NCBI GenBank assembly: GCA_027972325.1 | Contig: JAPMOS010000018.1 | Location: 609,708-673,707 of the forward strand | Source: Paratrimastix pyriformis | Taxonomy: Eukaryota > Preaxostyla > Paratrimastigidae | Reading direction: 5' to 3' | Length of the DNA: 64,000 nucleotides | Shown: positions 1 to 10,711 of the stretch, piece by piece | Layout of the letters: each line of letters opens with the position of its first letter | Numbering within the stretch: position 1 is the first letter of the stretch | Position numbers and translations under genes: made by a program | The notes under the pieces: model-generated | What the model was told of the DNA's origin: nothing | The model's input: the letters and a program-made list of their open reading frames with translations, nothing else | The model's database searches: none

Positions 1-910
1 GCCTGGGCAAGCTAAAAAGAGTTCCCGGGTTGGGGGGGAAAAAGAAATCGAAAAAAAAAATGCAAGATGTGAGTGGTTGTGAATGAATTCCACTCCTCCG
101 CTGCAACGACGCCAGCGGACCCCGCAAGGAGGGATGGACAACAACATTGATTTGTTTGAAACGGCAAAGGGAGGCCAATTTTACAAAGAAACACCACACA
201 AAACCAACCATTTGACAGAGTTGAACGGTCAGAATGCCAGCGAGAATGGCCTCCTCTTGCGTATCCTTCACTTCAAGTCCAAAAACATGAATCTGTTTCA
301 ACTCGGTTGATTCCGAAGAAGAAGCCAGATCTGCTCGGATCGGGACCGAATAAACCGTTTAGAACTGTCCGAAGAAGAGCCGGTTGCAGACCTGCGAGGT
401 GTGCGCAAGCTGCATCAAAACTGTCCGGATCAAAGGTAACAATAACATCAAAGTCAAGGTCCCCGTGACGAAGATTTTGGAAGCGCTCAGGAGCGGGCTT
501 AATCTTCGAGTTGCGAGCCAGCATGTCGAGAACGCCCAAAGACATGTATCTACAGAAAAAAGGAGGCAATGGCACACCATGCCCAACCAGCGATGAGCAA
601 TCACAAGCAAAAAAAAGACATACAATTGATAATCCCGGGCTTTGAGGTCCTTCAGCTGGTCGGCATAAGGTGTACCAAACTCAAAAACGACAGGTCGAGG
701 TCCAGGCAGCTTCACGTGCTGCGCTGTCCCAAACGACCGAACATGAAACCCTTTTCTGATGAGAGCGGCCTGTGCCTCCATGGATCTGTTTTGATTACAC
801 AAACACACAGTCGCAACTCTCAGCTGCTTGTTTTGAGCAAGTCTGCTCGCCTCCCGGTCGGGCGAATGAGGCGCTTCAACAACAGGAACGTCGGCAATGG
901 TGGTGGCCAT
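1..910 (-). CDS. SSU72: RNA polymerase II CTD phosphatase Ssu72, multi-exon, 3' end probably off the window
   Basis: Ssu72 removes phosphate from Ser5/Ser7 of the RNA polymerase II C-terminal repeat during termination and 3'-end processing. Exon 1 starts at the ATG at 910 and carries the active-site loop CLCNQNRS (C36 and R42 of the CX5R motif, about 782-805), followed by SFGT and VKLPGPRP. A GTATGT intron leads to exon 2, with MLARNSKIKPAPERFQ and FDVIVTF (about 400-545). A GTCTGC intron leads to exon 3 (about 220-320), with GLEVKDTQEEAI and QLCQ. About 190 residues are covered, roughly the family size, but the usual last 30 or so residues are not recognised. A TTTTTAG acceptor-like site close to position 12 suggests the last exon lies beyond the edge. 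The gene lies 78 bp downstream of MSH3 on the same strand. The family call is firm; the 3' structure is not. Confidence 0.88.
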
Positions 911-988
911 GCGTGCGGGATCTTCGGTGTGGGAAGAGAAGTGGTTGAAGAAGCTAAATTGCCGTCTCGGCCAGTTCGTGTTGGCTGC

Positions 989-3551
989 TCATGATCGATG
1001 TAGAGTTGCCTCGAAATCCTCACTCTTCTCCTTTGCCCGTTCAACAACTTCTTTGGGGAGCCCAGCCAACCTTTGAAGAAGAAAGTGAGAGAATATTCAA
1101 CAAATGGTCAGACCTTGCCACATGAAGTCCATAAGAGCGGTCAGCGCAGCCCGGAGTAGCTTTGTACAGAAAAGTGACACTACTCGCCCAAAAATGTGAT
1201 GCGCAATCTCATCTGAGAAATACAGACGTTTCTTCACCACTTTCAGGATCTTTGTTGGCCAGGAATCCCATGTGGTAATTCCTGACTGGGGATTCTGTGC
1301 CATACTCTTGCTCGAGGCATGCCAGTTGGGGGTAGTGTGTGACAAACATCCTACACGAAAATCTCCTCATGAGCCACCACCTCAAAGACGGCGGTGTCGG
1401 AACGGACGTCATGGCCTTCGATTCGACGAGCTTTTTCAACACAGCGTATGCGATCGCAGTTCCGTCGTGTGTGGCAGTGCCGCGCCCAACCTAACGGACG
1501 GGTATGCTGAATGATCCTGTCGAGGAGCCGCGGCAGACCTCGTCGAGAATGACCAGACTCCGATCGGTGGCATTCTTGAGCACCTCCGAAGCCTCCAGCA
1601 TCTCGACCATGAAGGTGGAACGCCCCGCGGCAAGGTTGTCGCTCGCGCCCATCCTGGTTGGGGTTAGTCTGGCCGAGGAAGGAGAGGGGGCCGCCAGCAC
1701 GGACCGGGTGTAGATGGCGTCGAAGACGCTCGTCTCGACCTCGGTGGCCGGGACGAAGCTGCCGATGTGGCTCAGCAGGACAATCAGCGCGGCCTGCGGG
1801 GCGATGAGAGTCGCTGCCAAAGGCCGATAGGAGCGGCGACGGACCGTCCGCAAAAAGGTCGATTTGCCGTTCATGTTCGGGCCGGTGATGATCATGGCCC
1901 GGGTGCGGTCCGTCCGCAGATCCAGACTGTGTCACCGCGCAAACGATGGGGGAGTGTGAAAAAGGGAATGGGGTGGGGGATGGGGTGGGCAAGCATCCAT
2001 GGGGGGCCCGGCGGACCTGTTCGGGACGCAGGGCGTGGGAGAGGTGGCCTCGAGGGTGCAGTGGCGCCCGTCGATGATGCGCAGCTGATGAGGTGGCGAA
2101 AATCAAGGCCCAGCGTGGTGGGGTGGCGGATGAAGCTCCGGCCGCCATGGGGATGGCTGCGGACCGTATGTGGGGCCCCGTCGGGAACGATGCGGGGCCG
2201 GGTGTAGTGCGGCAGCCGGGCCACCTCGGCCAGCGCCACCAGACAGTCCAGCTCGCTCGCCACACGCACCACGGCTCGTATGGCAGCGTAGTGCGAGGCG
2301 AGTTCCCTACGCCCCAGGGGAAGACGGGCGGCGGTGGGACAGGTGTGGCGGATGGGAATGAGGCGAATGGGGTGCCACGAATCCCTGAGCCAGTATGCCC
2401 TTCACGCCAAATCGCCCTTCTCCTGGCAGTCTGGCAGCGGGGGGTGGACGGTGACGGACTGGAGCATAGATTTCCAGGCCTGGTTGGCGTGCTGCTCGAG
2501 GAGCTCCCGCTGGGCCTGCAGCAGGGCCAGCTGGTCCTCGATGAAGGGCGTGTGGTACCGGGAGTCCTTCCGCGTCCTGACCAGCAGACCAGACAGCAGA
2601 CCAGACAGCAGACCAGACAGCAGACCAGACAGCAGAACAGACAGCAGACCAGACAGCAGAGACCAGACAGCAGAGACCAGACAGCAGCAGGTGGAAGGGG
2701 ATCAGGACAAAGATATGCGGGGATCAGACAACAGAGAGTGGACGCGGGGTGGAGGCAGGTGGCCGACCCGCTGATCTTGGTCCAGTCCTTGGGCACCAGC
2801 CGCGTCTCCGTGTTGGGGACCACCAGCAGGTACTGCCCACGCCCACGCCCACGCCCACGCCCACGCCCACGCCCACGCCCACGCCCACGCCCACGCCCAC
2901 GCCCACGCCCACGCCCCACGCCCACGCCCACGCCCACGCCCACGCCCACGCCCACGCCCACGCCCACGCCACCCGGCGCCATCATCAGGAAAAATAGTTC
3001 GGGCGATCCACCCGGGGGGCGAAGAGATCGGGGGGAAGAGGGGGGGAAGGGGGAAGGGGTGGCGGGCCTCGTTGCTCTGCATCTGGGTGTACTCGAGGCC
3101 CGGCTTGCGGAGCTGCTTGCGGACGTCCCGCAGGTGCTGCTGCAGCCGCTGCTCAATGGCGGCGATTTCCTTGGTGGGTTTCGCGGGGCCGGAGAGGAGA
3201 GGGGACGATGAGTGGGGGGGCAGGTGGCGTGAGGGAGGGGGCGGCACGGCGGCGAGGGGAGGGGCGGAGACGGGGGCGGACCGCGCGGCAGTGGTCGATG
3301 TCCGGGTACGAGCCCTTGACGAAGAGGTTCACCTTGCCCGCGGTGCCCCCCGTGGCCGCGGCCGGGGTGCCGGGGGTCTTCTTCTTGCTCGGGGCCGGGG
3401 CCTTGAGGGCCTCCGGGTTGAGCCGGTCCAGGTAGTGCCCCAGGATGGGCATGATCGAGGGCATGTCTGCAGGCGAAGGAGAGGTGGGGGGGGGGGGGGG
3501 GGGCGGTGTGGCAGCCATGAGGAGGCTGTAGTTGTCTGTAGTTGTCTGTAG

Positions 3552-3615
<64 letters not shown>

Positions 3616-6600
3616 AGCTGTCTGGAGCTGTCTGTGCTGCTGCTGCTGCTGCCTCTGTCCAGGTCGTCTCTGCCAACAGCCACCTCGAGCTAGCCTGTCC
3701 GTATGCTGACTGTCCGTATGCGGTCTCCCTGTCTGCCTGTTTGTCTGTCAACTCGCCTGTCGGTCTGTACTGTCCGTGCTGTCTCATCCTCGGACCCTGC
3801 AGAAGCTCCACCAGAAGGGGCGCTCGAAGTCTCCCCGTCCCGCCACGCGAGGCAGCGGCAGCATGGGCCGCCGTGGCCGGGGCAGAGGGGGCCGCCGTGG
3901 CCGGGGCAGAGGGGGCCACCGTGGCCGGGGCAGAGGGGGCCACCGTGGCCGCGGGTGGGTCAGGCCGCTCGTCCTCGGCCCCGTCCGGGTCGGCGCCCTG
4001 CGAGAGGACGAGAGGCGGACGGCATCAGCGGCAAGCGGGGAGCGAAACAACGGCCGGGCCACACCGCGGCGGAAGGCATCCCATCGAGGAGCCGGGCCAG
4101 CAGACCGAGGATTCACCAGTGGCCTGCGGTGGTGGTGGGGCGGCGCTCGCCTGGGGGGGCCGGAGGGGCTCCAGGGCCCGAACGAGGGTGACCAGGCCCT
4201 TGAGGATGCTGCCCAGCTCGCGGGGGGTGCACTTGGCGTAGTGGATGCGGCACAGGCCCCGCTCGAGGTCGGGCAGCTGGCAGAGGGCCTTCTTGACCAG
4301 CTCGTCGGCCACCGCCGCCCCGGGGCCTATGGTGACGGCGTCCCCCCCATCCCCACGTTAAGGGATGCGCTCGTTGGCCGCAAGGGATGGAAGCGAGCGG
4401 GATGCGAGTGGAGAGGGGAGGGTCGGCCTGGCGGACCCTGGGCCAGCTCGGCCACGGCGTCCAGGCGGCGGACGATGTCCTCGTACCGGTTCAGCGGCTG
4501 GGCCACCCACTGGCGGAGCAGGCGAGCTGCGGGAAACCCCCGGTGGCGGCGGTCAGAATCGTGCGAGAAGTGGCTGGAGAGGGAGGGAGGGAGGAGGGGG
4601 GGGGAGAGACGGCGGACCGCCGAAGCGAGTGTGGGTGTGGTTGACCAGCCAGAAGAGCGTCCCGTGCTCGCGCCCGTCGGCCTGGTTCCCGAAAACCTGC
4701 ATTCGTCCCCATGGCGGTGGCCCCGAGACGTGAGCCGACCGGAAGAAGAAGACAGCGGCAGGCGGGAACGGGGGGAAGGCGGGTGCCAACCTCGAGGTTG
4801 CGCAGGGTGGTGGCCGAGAGGGCCAGGCAATGGGCGCTCTGGAAGTTCCGCATGGCCCCGGTCAACTGCGCCGCCCCGCCCCCAGACAGAGGCCCAAGGG
4901 ATGACGCCGAGATCATGACGATGGAGCGGATGCCCGCTCCCACCCACAGGACGGAAGGCCCGCCCACGGGGCGGGGCGGACGGACGGAGAAGACCGTGTG
5001 CAGCTGGAAGTCCTGCAGGTGCCTGAGCAGGGCCCCCATGGCGCAGAGCAGCGGGGGCCGCATGGCCAGCAGGGCCGGCAGCCGGTTGGCCGCCCCGGCG
5101 GCCGTGAAGTGGTCGGTGAGGATGCCCAGGGCGGCCCCCTGGAAGAAGGCCCCCCGCTCGAGCCGCTCGATGCGGGGCGGCTCGCGGCCTTCCCCCGGGG
5201 CGTAGCTGTTCAGCAGGCGGGCCGTCTGGGGGGTCAGCTCGTAGGGGGCCAGCACCTCGACCGGGCACAGATGCGCCAGCCGCGTCTCGAGCTGGCCCCG
5301 GCTGTGGGTGTCGTGGAAACAGTCGTACACAACGTCGCCCGTCCCTGCGCAGTTGGGTGGGGTCGAGGATCAGCAGGGATGGTGGCGTGAACGTGTGGTG
5401 TGAGGGGCCAGGCGGGCGGGGGAGTGCCACCGTGGTGCTGAAGGTGCGGACCCGTGTGGACGGCGACGATGGCCACCTCGATGGTCTGGGGCCCCTCGGT
5501 CACGGACGGATCCGCCGCCTCGCCCCCGTCGGGCTCGGCCGCCCCGCGGCTGGGCTCCTCGTCGTGATCGTCGTCGAGGACCGCCAGCCGCTCCCCGCGG
5601 TCGCGCTTGGCGGGCAGGGACGCCTTGGGGGCGCTCCGCTTGGGGGCCGGCACGGTGGCGGCTGCGCCCCGATCCCCAGTCCGCTCGCCAGGCCCGCCGC
5701 CGGGCCGCCGCAGTCGCCCCCCGGGCCGCCCCGGCGCCCGGGCCAGTCCTCGCAGAGACATACCATGTACCCGCCCGCCATCAGGTTCCGGGCCCGGTGT
5801 TGCCAGGCCGGCCCCGTCCCCGCAGCGCCGCCGTCGGTGCCGCCCGTGACTGGGCAGCGGAACGCGATGAAGGGGGGAGGGGGGAGGGGGGGGGGGGGGG
5901 ACGACGTGAAGGAGGGCGACTTGGGGGGGTGGGGGGGGGGGGCCAGAGCCGGCAGCGGAGTGCGGGCCGGGGAGGCGAGGGAGGGCGGGGCGGCGGACCG
6001 TCGAGGGCGTCGAAGCCCGTGCCGACCATGGTGCCCCGGGTGAAGAGGGCCGTCAGTTTGCGCTCGAAGACCTGGTTGCGGGTGGCCCCGAGCTTCTTCA
6101 GGGCGGCGGTCTCGGTCTGGCCCACCAAGCCCACCTGCCCTCCCCCCGCGGCGGTGACACCCGAACGGCGATGGGCGACTGGCCACCACCAGGGCCGGCG
6201 TACGGGGGGGGAGGGGGGGGGCAGACCCTGTACCCGGCCTCGACCAGCCGGGTCACGTGGTACTGCATGCGGAAGGTGGGAATGCTGGCCGTCAGGAAGT
6301 TGTGGTCCCTGTGGGCGTAGATGTGCAGCACCTGGGGCCCGCCGCCGCACGGAGAAGAAGAAGAAAGAGAGGACGAAGATGGTGAAGGAAACTGCTTGGA
6401 CAGAGGGGACGGGGGAGCTGAGCAGGTCTGGAGGCGGTGGGGCATGGCTCGCGTACCTGTGCCGCGATGCGGGCGTCCTCGCCGAAGAAGCGGAACTTGT
6501 ATCCGCACTCGATGAGCAGCATCGTGTGGTGCGGGCCGTTGCCTGGGGGGAGTGCAGAAGACGTGGCCTGAGGCACTGCACACGACCGGGACCCTCCAAG

Positions 6601-8103
6601 CTCCGCCACACACAGAATGAAATCCCACAACCACAACAAAGGCGCACACACGCACACGCACATGGCCAGCCGGACGGACCGCCCCCGTGGAGGCGCTGCA
6701 GCTGGACCACCTGCTGCTCGAGGGGCGTCAGGCGATCGCCCGGGCGTGGCCCCACGGGGCCGCTCAGGGCTGTGGCGGCCACCCGAGAGGCCCATGTCTA
6801 CGCGAGGCGGTGGGGCGGAGCGAGGGTGCGAGCAAGAGGGCGAGGGATGAGGTGTCACTCGTCGTGAGCCGTGATGATGATGCTCCCCCCCAGCGACACG
6901 GACGACGCGATCGATCGATGCGCGGGACGGACCTCTTTGCGCTGCTCCTTGGTGACGATGGTGTCGGGGCCCTTGGCGCCCTTCCCCTTGGCCCCACGCT
7001 TCCCCGGGGCTGCCCCGTCGTCCTCGCTGCCGGCCTCATCATCGTCCTCGGGCCCGCTGGCCCCGTCCTCGCTGCCCTCGCCCTCCTCGCCCTCGTCCTC
7101 GGCCCGGTCGTGCCCACCCTCCTCTTGGGCCTTCTCGGACCCGAGGGCTCGCTCGGTCAGCAAGGCTAACTTGTTGAGAACGGCCGGCTTGGTGCGGGGG
7201 GCGCTGGCCGGAGCGGCTTGGACACCCTCGGTGGGGGCGCCTGGGGGTGGAGAAAAGATGGCCATCATGGGCCGCGACAGGACAAGGCGACAGACCGCGC
7301 TTGAAGGATGCCAGGGCATCGACGCCCCGTTGTGCCGGCGCGTCGGATGGTCGCGCCATCGGGGCAGCTGGGGTGACGTCCTCCACTGCGGGGGGCGGCT
7401 CCGGGGCAGCGGGCTGGGCCGGCTTGGGTGGGGCTGGCGGAGCATCGCGTTGCAGCGCAAATTTGGTCAGCTGGGCGAAGCCAGGGGCAGGGGCGGCTGG
7501 TTGCCCGCTCGCATCGTCATCGTCATCGTCATCGGCAACCATGCGCCTCAGCGGGCGCCGGGGGGCGGGGGCGGCCGGCGAGGGCTTCGGTTTCGCGCTT
7601 CCCTTGGCGGGTTTTCGCTTGGGCTTTGGCGCTGCTTCTGCGAGGTGAAAAGCTGGTTGATTGGCACGACGCCAGACCTGCCACCACCGCTTCGTCGTCT
7701 TCCTCCTCCAAGTCTACGGTATCGTCGTCTTTGTCCGATTCGACTGCCCATAGTTGATGTTGTAATTTTCCCGACCCAAAATAAATGATGCAGACCCGAT
7801 TTACGCGAGGGATCATAATCTCCGTCATCATCGGCGACTGATTCCGCGCTGCCTTCCTCGGATTCATCGTCGGAAACGACACGACTTTTGCCATTTTTCG
7901 GCTGTTGTGGCGAAGGTGGTGGCTTCTTTAACGGGACGCAATGAACCGGACGGAGACGAGAGTGGGGGACAGACCGGCCGTTTTGCGGGAGATGCGGGAC
8001 TCAGGGGAGCTGCTGAGGCTTGCCCTGCCGAATTTGGCGATCGTATCGTAGAAATCTTCCCTGTGACTTGGAAGAACTTCGAGAGTGTGACCTGCTTACT
8101 CAT
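989..8103 (-). CDS. MSH3: DNA mismatch repair protein MSH3 (MutS family), about 20 introns
   Basis: This is the MSH3 subunit of MutSbeta, which binds insertion/deletion loops with MSH2. The start at 8103 gives [11 protein letters not shown], a canonical PCNA-binding PIP box (8071-8094), followed by an acidic linker. The MSH3-type mismatch-binding domain is seen as [13 protein letters not shown] (about 6470-6510) and [12 protein letters not shown] (about 6080-6120). The connector has [15 protein letters not shown] (about 5265-5310), the core [11 protein letters not shown] (about 4795-4830), and the clamp lies near 3060-3170. The ATPase follows: Walker [10 protein letters not shown] (1857-1883), [22 protein letters not shown], then VTHYPQL and NYHMGFL, which are MSH3-like rather than MSH6-like. 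The helix-turn-helix tail ends at the TGA at 989. Introns hold long simple repeats. Most donors begin GTCCG or GTCTG. The Walker A has N where most homologues have G. Exon edges were read by eye. Confidence 0.93.
1491..1538 (-). other. 48-nt intron inside the MSH3 ATPase
   Basis: Removing this segment joins LVILDE directly to [10 protein letters not shown] and restores the invariant MutS Walker B to GRGTSTHDG spacing. It starts GTCTG and ends TTAG. Its length is a multiple of three and it has no in-frame stop, so reading through it creates a misleading CRGSST motif next to the Walker B. Confidence 0.75.
2582..2690. repeat. 12-bp tandem repeat GACCAGACAGCA
   Basis: About nine copies in an MSH3 intron, with phase slips near the end. 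Confidence 0.9.
2834..2970. repeat. (GCCCAC)n hexamer array in an MSH3 intron
   Basis: About 22 copies with one extra C near 2913. It gives rise to spurious open frames of Val-Gly, Ala-Trp and Pro-Thr repeats. It is interstitial and intronic, between the clamp exon and the exon encoding PKDWTKISG. Confidence 0.9.
3489..3502. repeat. poly(G) on the + strand, poly(C) on the MSH3 strand
   Basis: Homopolymer in an MSH3 intron, one of a family of coding-strand C runs in introns of this window. Confidence 0.85.
3553..3614. repeat. (TGTC)n tetranucleotide microsatellite
   Basis: About 15 tandem copies in an MSH3 intron, followed by degenerate CTGT-rich sequence to about 3780. Confidence 0.9.
3865..3955. 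repeat. 24-bp imperfect tandem repeat
   Basis: About four copies of a GGCCGGGGCAGAGGG-containing unit inside MSH3. Because 24 is a multiple of three, it could be an Ala/Pro/Ser linker (AP[AT]VAPS-like on the minus strand) or intronic. I could not decide which. Confidence 0.7.
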
Positions 8104-8217
8104 GGTTGACAGGGCAGGTCTGAAATTCAAATCGACCGAGCTTAGCCTGCTCAATTTTGTCTCTCTCCGCTATCATAAAAGAACCGCGCCGGTGTCCAAA
8201 TCAGCCACGAATCAACC
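8104..8217. promoter_or_regulatory. 114-bp divergent intergenic region between MSH3 and NUDCD1-like
   Basis: The two start codons face away from each other across 114 bp, so this must hold both promoters or one shared one. It is less GC-rich than the genes. A CTATCATAAAAG stretch near 8168-8180 is the only TATA-like motif seen. Function is inferred from position only. Confidence 0.45.
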
Positions 8218-10552
8218 ATGGACCTTCTCGAAGAATTTGGTGGGTACAAGCTCGAAAGAATTATTCAGGGTCCCAGTGCTCAAGTTGAATGTCATCCTTA
8301 TTCACGCGGCTGGCGGGATGAATTCAATCTGTCTCGCGTTTTGATGAAGTCCCGTCACAATGCTCTTCACGCCGACCCTTCTTCTCCCGCGAGTCCACTT
8401 CTTTTTGTCAACGACCACGGAGAACTCACGGAATTGACGACTGATCGTGGGGTCAGCACGTCGCAAGGTTTTTTTTTTCATTCTTACCGTTCGTTCTGGA
8501 TCGCAGCAAATCGAAGCGATTTCTATTTACACTCTCGGGGTATCAGCGGCATCCGACTTACCACCATCCTGTGCGCCTCTTCAGCAGTCTGCATCGACAT
8601 CCAGCCGCCTCGTTTTTGCCTGCGACGGCGACCACCATCTCACAGCTGTTCGTTACTCACCAGGTTTGTCAATTTCGCTCATTTGAAATGAATTCGTATC
8701 TTTTTTACGCAGCGAGCGCTGTTGCTCCGATGGAAACTGAGGGTGGGGTTCCACCACGCGGCCCGGCCATCCTCTTCGATGAGGATCTCCCCCCTCTCCC
8801 TGGAACCCTGATTAAAAAGGAGGGTGGCTACTTTGTCGTTGACTCGATCCGTCAGGAAGGTTTGTGCCCTCTGCACACAGCCGCTCTATCCCGACTTTCC
8901 AGATTCCATCTATGTGTCCATGTTGGGCAGTGCCACTATCGAGTTCACCGAGCCCGCCGTCCGCGTCGAGGCGGCTCCATCTCCAGCCCCTTCGCCCGTC
9001 TCTGGCACAAAGCCGGAAGCTGACACAACTGCCACCGCAATGGCCCCCCCTCCGGCCTCTCCTGTTCGGCTCTCGGTGGAGTCCAACCCGGTCCCTCCGT
9101 TCATCTCCGATATGCAGGAGACCATCAAAAAGCAGGCCGAGCACCCTCCGGCCCCGAAACCAGCAGCCCAAAAGATGGTGTTCGTTCGCGAAGGCGAAGC
9201 GCCTCCGACCCCAGAACCGTCTGTTGTTTCCCAGTCCGAACGTCACATGGCTCCTAGAAAAACGTTTATGCCGGGTGAGACCCTTCCCTCTGCGACGCCT
9301 GTCATCGGTACTCCAGCTCCGACGCCAGAGCTTGGCGCAGCGACGCCTGCAGTTCGTAGTGTCCCATCGCGGCAGACGACGAGCACCCAGTTTGTCGTTC
9401 GGGTGCTTCGCTTCCAGGAGGCAGATGCGAATCGCCTCCTCCTGGTGCAGGACCACATCTATCGGTGCGCTCAGCCCCCGAGCGCACTTTTCTTCCTCGC
9501 AGACGAGACACCCGCAGTCGCGCTCTATTGCCTGTCAGAAAGACCCCTCAAACAGGTCACATCGTCCGTTTCGGTTCACGTGCCCAGTGCCACACCACTG
9601 CCGACCCCCTCTCCTGCTCCTGCTCCGGCAACTGACGAAGATGTGGTGGAAATGATCGCACGCCCCGCCGAGACAGCTGCAAACCCCAGACCGACCCCAG
9701 GTTTTTGTCTTCGTTCCCGCCATCCCTTTAATTCGTTTTTTCCGCCGCTAGAGAGCGGAACGGACATGTCAAAGGGCACTGGACCGTCCTGGCTCTACCA
9801 AGAGCCGCGCGTCACCGAAGGTCGTCGTCGTTGCTGTTTCGTTCCCCCGTCCTCAACCTGCTCTTCGCACCACAGAGGGAGGGACCGATGAGCCCGAGGT
9901 CGAGGCCAACCTCACCATCTCGACTGTTTCGTTCGCATCCCACGTCTGGCGCTCCCCAAGCGCTCCTGTGCCCTCACAGACTCCTTTCTAACCTCTGTAG
10001 CGGGCCGCTCCGGTTCGTTGCAAGACAATTTTCGCCAACGTTCTCTGCACCAGCGGACTGTCGGCTCCCCGAGCGGCCCCGCTGATCGGCCTGAAGGCCG
10101 ATGTCCACTGTGCCATTTACCCTGTCGATGCCCCCGCTGCCACGTTCTCGGGGGAGGTCTGTCGTTGGGTCTTCGAGCCCGCGCATTCATCTCGTTATGC
10201 GGTGTAGCCCATCGGCTATATCCCGGCCTTCTCCTATGTCCTGGAGAGCAAGCGCTCCAAGAAGTTTGTCCAATTTACCGCCGATCGAAGGTTCGTCCCT
10301 CTCTCACCCCTCGATCGTTACATCCCCCGCGTCTCGCGCCATCTCCGTAGCTTCGCCGTGATTGCCGAGTTTTCTCGGTTCCTCTATCTCTACAAGGTCG
10401 TGGCCCCAGGGCAGCCAAGTGCCCCGCACCAGGTGCTGGAGCTCCTCGACGAATCCGGGGCCGACCTCGAAATTCTGGGCATGCAGGTCCTGCCCGACCG
10501 CCGAATCTGCGTGCTGACCGAGAAGAAGGCCGTCGTCTACCAACTCCCATGA
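8218..10552 (+). CDS. NUDCD1: NUDCD1-like (NudC domain-containing protein 1) protein
   Basis: NudC-domain proteins are HSP90-linked co-chaperones. NUDCD1 combines a beta-propeller-like fold with a CS/NudC segment. The start at 8218 reads MDLLEEFGGYKLERI. A GTGGGG...CGCAG intron follows at about 8450-8507, then propeller-like exons (IEAISIYTLGV; LVFACDGDHHLTAV). A proline-rich linker and a weak CS-like stretch (SSVSVHVPSATPL, about 9565-9605) come next. The best match to the family is the C terminus: AFSYVLESKRSKKFV, SFAVIAEFSRFLYLYK, then a final strand ending VLTEKKAVVYQLP, corresponding to the end of animal NUDCD1. A 51-nt in-frame intron with an internal TAG is inferred at 10157-10207. It ends 159 bp from the convergent coiled-coil gene. 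The family call rests mainly on the last 120 residues. Confidence 0.72.
10157..10207 (+). other. 51-nt intron in the NUDCD1-like gene
   Basis: The exon frame is the same before and after this segment but hits an in-frame TAG whose last base is the segment's last base. GTCTG...TGTAG fits the other introns of the window and its removal keeps frame. A true stop or a sequencing error is the alternative. Confidence 0.55.
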
Positions 10553-10711
10553 AACCAGCCGGCTGCCTCTTCCCCAGCAGAAACACCGTCCGCCTGACGA
10601 AGGGGCCGCGACGAACTTTCGGCGCTGTACATTCTTCTTTGTGCCCCTTGGGTCGGTGTGTGTCGTGTGTTATCCGTGGTGAAAAACACCGCGGGAATTG
10701 GTACACCGTCC

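Noticed and set aside
2834-2970. Interstitial telomere repeat
   Set aside because: GCCCAC is not a known telomere unit and the array lies in an MSH3 intron between recognised exons.
1351-3156. 601-residue minus-strand frame as one MSH3 exon
   Set aside because: Only short segments of it match MutS. The true exons switch frames, and most of this frame is intron or shadow.
2093-3211. 372-residue + strand frame and other frames over the GCCCAC array
   Set aside because: Antisense to MSH3 and made largely of repeat-derived dipeptides.
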